DNA from: an uncultured Kiritimatiellota bacterium
GTDB lineage: Bacteria; Verrucomicrobiota; Kiritimatiellia; RFP12; UBA1067
NCBI GenBank assembly: GCA_934635045.1
Contig: CAKTZA010000080.1
Location: forward strand, 1-13,690
Length of the DNA stretch: 13,690 nt
Reading direction: 5' to 3'
Of this stretch, positions 7,987-13,690 are shown piece by piece. Both the position numbers and the translations under genes were made by a program. The notes beneath the pieces were generated by a model, which did no database searches, had not been told where the DNA came from, and saw nothing but the letters and a program-made list of their open reading frames with translations. How positions within the stretch are numbered: the stretch's first letter is position 1; the number at the start of each line of letters is the position of its first letter.

Positions 7987-8011
7987 AATCCTGTTGATCC
8001 TGTCGAAAAAA
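7987..8011. repeat. Short tandem ATCCTGTTG/ATCCTGTCG element followed by an A-run
   Basis: On the plus strand two 9-base units, ATCCTGTTG (7988-7996) and ATCCTGTCG (7997-8005), sit directly next to each other with one mismatch and are followed by six A. On the coding strand this is part of the 77-base spacer between the small secreted gene and the SUMF1-fold gene, where it reads as an ACAGGAT-ACAGGAT pair downstream of a T-run. From memory, near-identical ATCCTGTTAATCCTGTC strings recur in intergenic DNA of many unrelated anaerobic and environmental bacteria. No function is known to me. Confidence 0.5.
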
Positions 8012-8034
8012 CACCTGTTCGGCCGGCATCCTTT

Positions 8035-8685
8035 TTATCGAATGAAAATCAGCACGCCACCGGGCACGATCTCGAAGGTCACCGCCGCGTCGCCGGCGAC
8101 GACTTCGTGCGTACCGTTCGCGAGACCACTCCACGCGAACCAGCCCGGTGCCTCGACCGCCACGGCTTCGCCGCCGTCCAGCGACACCGACTCAACGCCC
8201 TCCGGGACGGGGATCACCGCGCGTCCATCCTTCCGCCGCCGCCAGCGGCGCGTGGCCGTATTCGGCACACACCGCGCCGACCGACCATTCGCGCCGCGCA
8301 CAAGGCCCAGCGTCGCCGCCTGTCCGAGGTTGTCTACCGCCGCGCCCGCCGCGTCCGTGAACGCCAGCGCGAGCGTCACCACCCGCTCTGACGCCTCGTC
8401 TTTCGGCAGGACAAACTCGACCGAAAGGACGTCCGCGCCGTCCGGCACAGGAACCGCCGTCGTCTCGCCGCAGTCCGACGTGACGGTCAGCGTCGCCGCG
8501 ACCGCGCCGCTCGGCCAGACGACAGGAATCTCCATCCGTTCGTCCGTGATGGTCTTCCACAGGAGCGACCGACTGGGATCCGTGCAGACGTAGACGCCGG
8601 ATGCCGAACCGACGACATTCTCCGCCCCCCTTGCCGCGCCAACCGCCAGCAGGGCGGACAGCGCCATCACCGTTTTCTTTTGCAT
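8035..8685 (-). CDS. Small secreted beta-rich protein of unknown function
   Basis: This 216-aa protein has a clear signal sequence, MQKKTVMALSALLAVGAARG (1-20), with cleavage probably near AARG-AEN. The mature part is rich in Val, Ala, Thr and Gly in alternating patterns, suggesting two or three beta-sandwich units: about 30-130 (LLWKTITDERMEIPVVWPSG, ATLTVTSDCGETTAV) and 155-216 (GRAVIPVPEGVESVSLDGGE, VTFEIVPGGVLIF). The RRWRRRKDGR patch at 146-155 is unusually basic. I see no catalytic motif. It lies directly upstream of the SUMF1-fold gene with 77 bases between, and the pair may form a complex. Similar WKT...VxWP small secreted proteins are, as far as I recall, common hypotheticals in gut Kiritimatiellae-type genomes. 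The start at 8685 is chosen for its AAAGGAAAC leader and signal peptide. ATG 8724 is in frame and overlaps the upstream stop as ATGA, but would put 13 charged residues before the signal. Confidence 0.72.
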   Translation of the reverse strand: MQKKTVMALSALLAVGAARGAENVVGSASGVYVCTDPSRSLLWKTITDERMEIPVVWPSGAVAATLTVTSDCGETTAVPVPDGADVLSVEFVLPKDEASERVVTLALAFTDAAGAAVDNLGQAATLGLVRGANGRSARCVPNTATRRWRRRKDGRAVIPVPEGVESVSLDGGEAVAVEAPGWFAWSGLANGTHEVVAGDAAVTFEIVPGGVLIFIR

Positions 8686-8690
8686 TTCCT

Positions 8691-8699
8691 GTTTCCTTT
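8691..8699 (-). promoter_or_regulatory. Ribosome-binding site, AAAGGAAAC, five bases before the 8685 start
   Basis: The minus strand reads GAAAGGAAACAGGAAATG. The nonamer and five-base spacing are identical to those of the genes starting at 7957 and 12768. This supports initiation at 8685 rather than at the overlapping ATG at 8724. Confidence 0.6.
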
Positions 8700-8720
8700 C
8701 TTTTGTGCTGAAAGCGTCCG

Positions 8721-11700
8721 TCATCGCCGCACACCCGCGCGCGAGACGTCCAAAGGCCGAAAGCCGCCAGCAAATGCGGGCGAATCAGGCCGCAGCCGAA
8801 AGTCCCGTTCGGCGGCGTCGACGAACTTCGGATCGACCGCCGCGCCCAGCAGGTCGTTCCCCTCGCGCTGCCACGCGGCAAACGGCACACCCGCGCGCAG
8901 ATTCGTCTCGCCGCCCTCGTTCCACCAGAGATTGCCCTGAAAGACGATGCGCGCCTTGCCCTGCGCCGTCCCCTCGCTCCTGAGCAGCGCATGGTCTTCG
9001 CCGCGCTTCGCCAGGTTCCAGAGGACGATGTTGTCCAGGAACGCAAGCGAAAGGTGGCTTTCCCCTTTCGTGACGGCGATCTGGTCGCGGTCCGAATAGG
9101 CGAAGATGTTGTTCCGCACGACGTTGTTGCGCCCGTAGTGCTGGTGGAAGCCGCCGTCAAACGTATCGTGGACAAGGTTGTTCGCGAAGACGACGCCTTC
9201 CGTGCCCTCGTCCGCGTACAGCCCCCAGCCGCCGTAGTAGCGCGCCTTCACGTGAGAGATGACGTTGTTGCTGACGGCCGTGCCGTGCGACGTGCCGAGC
9301 GTGTAGACGCCGGCCAGGTCGCTCATCACGCCCGCACCGAGGTTGCGGATGCGGTTGAACGCGATCTCGTTGCGCTGCGCGACGCTGCCGCGATAGCCCC
9401 AGACCCATCCGGCGCTCACGCCGCTGTAAAGGATGTCGTGGATGTCGTTGTGCACGACACGGGAATCGGACACGTGCGTGAGGAGGACGCCCACGCCCTC
9501 GGCGTTGACCTTGCCCGCGTCCGCGATTTCGCAGTCGGAAACCTCAAGAAACGCGACCGCGCGCGGCGAGTAGTCGAACACCGGCGGACAGGGCAGGTTA
9601 TCGTCCCTCGGCGACACGCGCGTGTCCTCGATCGTATAGTCGGGGTTGCGCTTCGTCCGCCCGGCAAAGACGCCGCCGGCGCCGAGATCGGTGAGCGTGC
9701 AGCGCGTCAGGACGTTGCTCATCGAACCGTCCGCGATCCGAAAGGCGTACCCGCCCGTGTGGCGGACGCGGCAGTTTGCGAAGCGGACATTCCGAGTCGC
9801 AACGAGCGTCACCGCGCCCGGCGCCCGGTACGCCGCCTGGTAGGCGTTGGCGCGTGACCGTCCGTCCGGCGCGTCTGGATCGTCGTTCTGCACGACGGTC
9901 GCCTCGAACGCGACGTTCTCGAAAACGACGTCGCGCACGTGCGCCCCCGCGTCGGGATCGCCCGCGAGGCGCACGAGCTCGCGCAGCCCCGCCGTCGGCG
10001 CGAGCGCGCGGAAATCCGCCAGCGTCTCGCCCGGTCGCGGACGGTACCGGATGCGCCCGGCCCGCTCGTCGTACAGCCAGTCGCCCGGAGCCGCGAAGCC
10101 GAAGCCGACGTTCTCGAAGCGCACGAGCGCCGGCGCGCCCGGATTGTCCCAGCGCGCATAGCCCGGCTGGCGCTCGTTCGTGTCCAGCGCAAACGTCCCG
10201 GTCGCCGCGTCAAACGACGTGACGACCTGCCGCGAACAGGTCCACTTGACGATCGTGACGAGCTTGGCCGCCGGCCAGTCCGTCTGCGCGGCGGCCGCCG
10301 TCGGCAGCCCCTCGACGGCGAACGTGTTGCGGTACCTGAACGGGCCGCCCGCCGGCCGCGCGGCCTGCTCGGCGCGGACGAAGTGCGCGAACCCGTCCTT
10401 CGGCCAGACGGAACGCCCCGCGCGCCGTCCGTTCGTCCACAGCTGTTCAAAGCGGACGAGCGAGCCGTCCGCGCGGCGCGGCGCCGGACATGACCACGTG
10501 CCGTCCGGCTCGACGCGCCAGCCCGTCAGGTATTCGCCGCCGACCAACGCCGCGTCCGCATCGGCACCGGCGAAACGGACGCCGGAGTCCTCCGGCGACA
10601 AGACCAGCGTCTCGGCAAGCGGGACGCGCCCCTTCACGCGCACCGTCCACAGGCCGGACGCATCCGCGCGCCGGGCCGCGCGAATCCGGCGCACCGCCTC
10701 CTGCGGCGAAAGGCCGTCGGCGCTGACCGTCAGCTCGCGCGCCTGCCAGTCATACGCGGCGTCGCCGTCCGCACAGCGCCAGTGCGCCGGATGCGGCGTC
10801 GCCGTCCAGTCGAGCGGCTCGCACGTCGCGCGCCCGACGCTCGCACGCGCAAAGGCCGCGCGCAGCGCGGTGCGGAACAGCGCGTCGGCGAGCTGCCGAC
10901 GCCAGGAGACGAAGAGCGCCGTCCCGCTCCGTCCGAGCAGATCGAGCCACTGGCCGTTCAGCCGTCCGTCGATGGCTCCCGCCGAAGCGAGGCCGCAGCA
11001 GTCGGCGTCCAGCGCGAAGAACGTGCGATCCTGAATGGCGCGAAACGCCAGCGAATTGACGCCGTGATCCCGCGTCCAGCGCCAGTCGCGCCCGCTCGTG
11101 TCGTCGCCGACGCGCTGAAGCTCGAAAAGCCCGGCGGCCAAGTGGTTCAGGGCGTTGCAGCCGACGAGAACCATGTCGTCACCGGCCGCTTCGCGCAGCG
11201 CACCGTAGAGATCCTTCAGCACTTCGCATGACGTGCGCGACCGGTCACGCCAGCCGCGCGGACGCGATGATGCAAACAGCGCCGCGCCGCCGCGAGGCCA
11301 GACGCCCGTGACGTCGTAGGTGAGGTAGTCGACCTTGACGAGCTTGAAGCCCCAGGCGCGGAAGCGCCGGATGTCGGCGGCGATCTCTTCGCGCAGCGCG
11401 GGATGCGTCGGATCGAAGAAGCGCGCATCCGCCCGCAGGCGGCGCGCGGCGGAGACTTCCGGCCAGGCGCGGAACGGACGGTACCAGAGCCCCGGACGCG
11501 CCCCCAACGCGGCGATGCGCGCGCAAAACGTCTTCATGTCCATGCCAAAGCGCGCACTGGCCTCCGTCCACGGGCCCATGCCGCTCTCCCATGCGCCGAA
11601 CCGCGTCTGCATCGTCGGCGGCGCATTCTCCTGCCAGCCGTCGTCCATCACGACATAGGGACGGTTCACAAGTCCCTGCGAGCAGTCGGCGATGTAGGCG

Positions 11701-12437
11701 GCGTCGAGCAGGAAGTTGGTCGCGGTGTTCTCGCCGTAGGCGCAGTACCAGTCGTTGTAGCCGTAGACCGGCTCCTTCGGCAGACGCGGCTTCGGACACA
11801 TCATGCGGCAGAAGGCCCGACCGGCCGCGAACGCGCGCTCGCCCTTTTCGCCGCGACGGCAGACGATCCGCGCGGCCTCCAGCACACGCGAACCGAGTTC
11901 GACGGGATCGCCGCCGGCGCTCACGTCCAGGTGCAGGGCCAGCGCGTCCTTTTCGAGACGCCAGCCGGCAAGCGCATTCGGCTGAACCTCGATGCCGCAG
12001 CCGTCGGTGACGCCGTTCGCCGAGATGAGGAAATACCAAGGCGAGAACAGCGGGAGTTCGGAAATGTCGCGCCAGCCGAGTTCGCCGTAGGCGCGCTCCC
12101 AAGCATCGCACAGGACACGCGCGCCCACGGGCCAGTCCGCCGGCCAGCGCAGCTCGATCCACAGGAGCGGCGTCGACGGAGCGACAACGGAGATTTGTCC
12201 GTTGGTGGCGAGCATCACCGTCACGCCCTGTCCCGACCACTGGGCTTCCGCCGTCCGCGAGAGCGTGTTCGTAAAGCCGACGCCAGCAACGACGACCGAC
12301 GAAACCGCATCGGCTGTCGGAGACGGAAGCGACGGCGTACACGCCGCACGTGACGGAAGTGCCGCCGTCCGCGCCGCACACGCAAGCGGCACGGCAACGG
12401 AAAGCAAAATGACGATGTTCGGGAGTGTCCTTGTCAT
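8721..12437 (-). CDS. Secreted bimodular glycosidase: GH36/GH27-like domain fused to a GH141-like beta-helix
   Basis: This 1238-aa protein has a signal sequence at 1-22 (LPNIVILLSVAVPLACAA). Residues 45-210 are a reduced beta-sandwich domain. Residues 222-535 are a clan GH-D TIM barrel: VYGYNDWYCAYG (224-235), VVMDDGWQE (262-270), GLWYRPFRAWPE (316-327), KLVKVDYLTYD (365-375) with likely nucleophile Asp370, and QRVGDDTSGRDW (441-452) with likely acid/base Asp445 or Asp446. This clan contains alpha-galactosidases and alpha-N-acetylgalactosaminidases. From about 568 a second module starts (LTVSADGLSPQEAVRRIRAA) and runs to the end as a GH141-like beta-helix: an inserted domain at about 660-800, then turns with N-x-I motifs (VVHNDIHDI, IAFNRIRNL, AVSNNVISH, VVRNNIFAY). 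Acidic sites SDLAGVY (1039-1045) and GLYADEG (1072-1078) match the stand-alone paralog's EDTGAIY and GIHLDE. It heads the operon and its ATG is 7 bases after a -10 hexamer. Confidence 0.85.
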   Translation of the reverse strand: MTRTLPNIVILLSVAVPLACAARTAALPSRAACTPSLPSPTADAVSSVVVAGVGFTNTLSRTAEAQWSGQGVTVMLATNGQISVVAPSTPLLWIELRWPADWPVGARVLCDAWERAYGELGWRDISELPLFSPWYFLISANGVTDGCGIEVQPNALAGWRLEKDALALHLDVSAGGDPVELGSRVLEAARIVCRRGEKGERAFAAGRAFCRMMCPKPRLPKEPVYGYNDWYCAYGENTATNFLLDAAYIADCSQGLVNRPYVVMDDGWQENAPPTMQTRFGAWESGMGPWTEASARFGMDMKTFCARIAALGARPGLWYRPFRAWPEVSAARRLRADARFFDPTHPALREEIAADIRRFRAWGFKLVKVDYLTYDVTGVWPRGGAALFASSRPRGWRDRSRTSCEVLKDLYGALREAAGDDMVLVGCNALNHLAAGLFELQRVGDDTSGRDWRWTRDHGVNSLAFRAIQDRTFFALDADCCGLASAGAIDGRLNGQWLDLLGRSGTALFVSWRRQLADALFRTALRAAFARASVGRATCEPLDWTATPHPAHWRCADGDAAYDWQARELTVSADGLSPQEAVRRIRAARRADASGLWTVRVKGRVPLAETLVLSPEDSGVRFAGADADAALVGGEYLTGWRVEPDGTWSCPAPRRADGSLVRFEQLWTNGRRAGRSVWPKDGFAHFVRAEQAARPAGGPFRYRNTFAVEGLPTAAAAQTDWPAAKLVTIVKWTCSRQVVTSFDAATGTFALDTNERQPGYARWDNPGAPALVRFENVGFGFAAPGDWLYDERAGRIRYRPRPGETLADFRALAPTAGLRELVRLAGDPDAGAHVRDVVFENVAFEATVVQNDDPDAPDGRSRANAYQAAYRAPGAVTLVATRNVRFANCRVRHTGGYAFRIADGSMSNVLTRCTLTDLGAGGVFAGRTKRNPDYTIEDTRVSPRDDNLPCPPVFDYSPRAVAFLEVSDCEIADAGKVNAEGVGVLLTHVSDSRVVHNDIHDILYSGVSAGWVWGYRGSVAQRNEIAFNRIRNLGAGVMSDLAGVYTLGTSHGTAVSNNVISHVKARYYGGWGLYADEGTEGVVFANNLVHDTFDGGFHQHYGRNNVVRNNIFAYSDRDQIAVTKGESHLSLAFLDNIVLWNLAKRGEDHALLRSEGTAQGKARIVFQGNLWWNEGGETNLRAGVPFAAWQREGNDLLGAAVDPKFVDAAERDFRLRPDSPAFAGGFRPLDVSRAGVRR

Positions 12438-12444
12438 GGCACAT

Positions 12445-12450
12445 ATTATA
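12445..12450 (-). promoter_or_regulatory. -10 box of a leaderless promoter for the six-gene unit
   Basis: The minus strand reads CGG-TATAAT-ATGTGCC-ATG, a perfect TATAAT ending seven bases before the start codon at 12437. Transcription would begin at or beside the A of ATG, leaving no room for a ribosome-binding site, so leaderless initiation is expected. A weak -35 (TGAAAA, 17-base spacer) is all I see upstream. The six downstream genes overlap or are closely spaced with no visible terminator, so this is probably the main promoter for the whole unit. Confidence 0.65.
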
Positions 12451-12616
12451 CCGCAATTAATATAGGATTTTCACGCACAATATCTTTGACTCTCTGCGCA
12501 ATAAAAATGTCCCTTCTTGGCCTCCTGCAAATCAAGATTATCTCCCACCAAATTCATCCCCTCATCCACATCAAATTCGCGTTCAAGAATTTTCCGCAGA
12601 GAATTCTCATTTATGG

Positions 12617-12622
12617 TATAAT
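12617..12622 (+). promoter_or_regulatory. Extended -10 promoter for the plus-strand gene
   Basis: The plus strand reads TGG-TATAAT-GTGCGGC-ATC, so the hexamer is preceded by a TGn extended -10 element. The seven bases that follow differ at one position from those after the -10 at 555-560, but ATC stands where the other two copies have ATG. Transcription would give a leader of about 140 bases to the ATG at 12768. No clear -35 is seen. Confidence 0.55.
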
Positions 12623-12753
12623 GTGCGGCATCGGCGCGGAAAGCGCGAAATCTGGCGAAAGAGACGTTACACGGCACTTGGCACGCACGGCATCGGCATT
12701 ATCGGCATCTACTACGCACGGCAGACACGAACACGCGACACGGCGAAACGCAG

Positions 12754-12762
12754 AAAGGAAAC
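12754..12762 (+). promoter_or_regulatory. Ribosome-binding site, AAAGGAAAC, five bases before the 12768 start
   Basis: The plus strand reads AAAGGAAACGGGACATG. This is the same nonamer and spacing as at the genes starting at 7957 and 8685, although this gene lies on the other strand and outside the operon. It favours 12768 as the start even though the frame stays open upstream to 12621. Confidence 0.65.
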
Positions 12763-12767
12763 GGGAC

Positions 12768-13690
12768 ATGGCACGGAAGACCTACGAGCACTCGGCGTAC
12801 TGGTACGCGAAGAACTGCGGATGGACGCGCAGCGACAGGGCCTCGCACGTCGAGCGGCTTCTCGACGAGGTGAGGCGCGACCTGAAGTTCGGCGGCGGGC
12901 GCGTGGACGGGAACCTCTCGTGCGACCCCCTCGGCTTCGGCGTCTGCCTCGCCGTCTGCACGGCGATGGACATCGGCGCGGCGATGCGCGAGACCGCCCG
13001 CGCGCTCGCCGACCCCGCCGAGCGCGACCGCATGCGCCGCGAGCTCCTGCGCGACCTCCGCGCCGTGCGCCGCCCCTTCTACTACGCACGCGAGACGGCC
13101 CGGCGCCGCGCGCTCGCCGCCGAACGACGCAAGATCACGCGGCGGACGACGCTCGCGCCCGAGCCGACGCCGGCGGACGTCCTCGCGGCGTGGGGGCGGC
13201 GGAAGGACTCGAAGGAAGACATGATCCGCCTCGGCGGGATGCTCCACGACCTCGAGTGCTACGTCGACAACGCGCTCCGGTTCGACGCGAACGGCGACGT
13301 CGTGGGGCGCAACGGCGGCATCCGGGGGTGGCTGAAGGAGAACCTGCCGGAGCTCTTCCCGAAGTACAAGACGCTCATGCGCTACAAGGCGATGGCGATC
13401 CGGCTGAGGCAGGCGACCGGGACGAAGGACCCGACGCCGACCAGCGCCCTTCTCGGCGATGGGATTGGCGGGGCGAACGCGGCAGACAGGACGAGCAAGA
13501 CGGATGGGACACGCACGACAAGCGAGCCGAGCGCACCGAACAGGGAGAAAGCAACAGGCAGGGGAATCGCGACGGGCAAGAGGAACGCGGCAGACGCGAA
13601 ACGCCCTGCGAGAGGCGCGAGCGAGACGCCGCACGAGGTCGTCCGAGAACTCCTCAAAGATTTCCGCATGACGTTCTCATCTTTGGAGGA
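12768..13690 (+). CDS. Protein of unknown family with a helical core and disordered tail (cut by window edge)
   Basis: The first 307 codons are visible and no stop occurs before the window ends. The protein starts MARKTYEHSAYWYAKNCGWTR. There is no signal peptide, so it should be cytoplasmic. Residues 20-125 are rich in charged helices (SHVERLLDEVRRDLKFGG, DRMRRELLRDLRAVRRPFYY). Residues 135-215 form a second segment containing EDMIRLGGMLHDLECYVDN and GGIRGWLKENLPELFPKYKT. Residues 216-290 are a low-complexity Ala/Thr/Arg/Gly/Ser/Lys linker, and a helical segment (HEVVRELLKDFRMTF) begins at the edge. The basic helical composition would suit a nucleic-acid-binding protein, but I see no known motif. 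The first two thirds have very GC-rich third codon positions, whereas the linker uses many A-ending codons. ATG 12768 has an AAAGGAAAC leader. An in-frame ATG at 12621 overlaps the -10 box and is unlikely to be used. A long minus-strand frame opposite is a shadow. Confidence 0.75.
   Translation, partial: MARKTYEHSAYWYAKNCGWTRSDRASHVERLLDEVRRDLKFGGGRVDGNLSCDPLGFGVCLAVCTAMDIGAAMRETARALADPAERDRMRRELLRDLRAVRRPFYYARETARRRALAAERRKITRRTTLAPEPTPADVLAAWGRRKDSKEDMIRLGGMLHDLECYVDNALRFDANGDVVGRNGGIRGWLKENLPELFPKYKTLMRYKAMAIRLRQATGTKDPTPTSALLGDGIGGANAADRTSKTDGTRTTSEPSAPNREKATGRGIATGKRNAADAKRPARGASETPHEVVRELLKDFRMTFSSLE

Larger units (their letters stand above)
12438..12767. other. AT-rich divergent intergenic region
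   Basis: These 330 bases separate the leftward operon from the rightward gene and hold both of their -10 boxes. From about 12445 to 12625 the DNA is markedly AT-richer than the rest of the window. A minus-strand frame there (12471 back to about 12613) reads as a fairly protein-like stretch, ...LRKILEREFDVDEG...; it could be the eroded end of an older gene, but it has no start signal of its own. From 12626 to 12760 the DNA is GC-rich again and contains repeated CGGCATCGGC-type strings. No tRNA, terminator or mobile-element end is visible. Confidence 0.5.

Noticed and set aside
7958..8134. 59-codon N-terminal extension of the SUMF1-fold gene
   Set aside because: It overlaps the previous gene by 100 bases, is strongly basic, and would bury the signal peptide. 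The AAAGGAAAC leader points to 7957.
12621..12767. In-frame extension of the plus-strand gene to ATG 12621
   Set aside because: That ATG overlaps the TATAAT hexamer so it would not be in the transcript. The added residues are Arg/His/Ala/Thr-rich and unlike a folded protein.
12699..13634. 311-codon minus-strand open frame
   Set aside because: It lies opposite the plus-strand partial gene, which has an AAAGGAAAC leader and helix-forming sequence. The minus frame is Pro/Arg/Ala/Val repetitive and lacks a ribosome-binding site.

Overview
The window is strongly GC-rich bacterial DNA carrying carbohydrate-active and other exported proteins. Its protein styles are large secreted parallel beta-helix glycosidases, an uncharacterised SUMF1-fold secreted protein with a small secreted partner, and an SGNH esterase. 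Together with the absence of SusC/SusD genes, these suggest a polysaccharide-degrading anaerobe of the Verrucomicrobiota/Kiritimatiellota/Lentisphaerota group, such as gut Kiritimatiellae. That placement is inference from style and was not confirmed by any search.

Layout. Positions 1-547 (minus strand) hold the 5' end of a secreted protein cut by the window edge, preceded by a 90-aa basic-tailed protein of unknown function. The two overlap by ATGA. Positions 548-751 are intergenic and I see only a promoter there. Positions 752-12437 (minus) form one tight unit of six genes, transcribed right to left: (1) a 1238-aa fusion of a GH36/GH27-like (clan GH-D) domain with a GH141-like beta-helix; (2) a 216-aa secreted unknown; (3) a secreted SUMF1/FGE-fold protein lacking both catalytic cysteines; (4) an SGNH esterase with a degenerate second SGNH half; (5) a stand-alone GH141-like beta-helix protein; (6) a GH2 beta-galactosidase-family enzyme. 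Every one has an N-terminal signal sequence. Positions 12438-12767 are an AT-rich divergent promoter region. From 12768 to the right edge a plus-strand gene of unknown family runs out of the window.

How they work together (inference): the unit looks like a compact polysaccharide-utilisation locus acting outside the cytoplasm. The esterase would remove acyl groups, while the GH36-like, GH141-like and GH2 enzymes would trim alpha- and beta-linked sugars from a decorated glycan. No transporter, sulfatase or regulator is present in the window. The substrate cannot be named from sequence alone.

Expression signals: two genes start exactly 7 nt after a -10-like hexamer (a leaderless arrangement), and a third copy of the motif lies upstream of the plus-strand gene. 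Three other genes share an identical AAAGGAAAC-N5-ATG leader, which fixes their starts.
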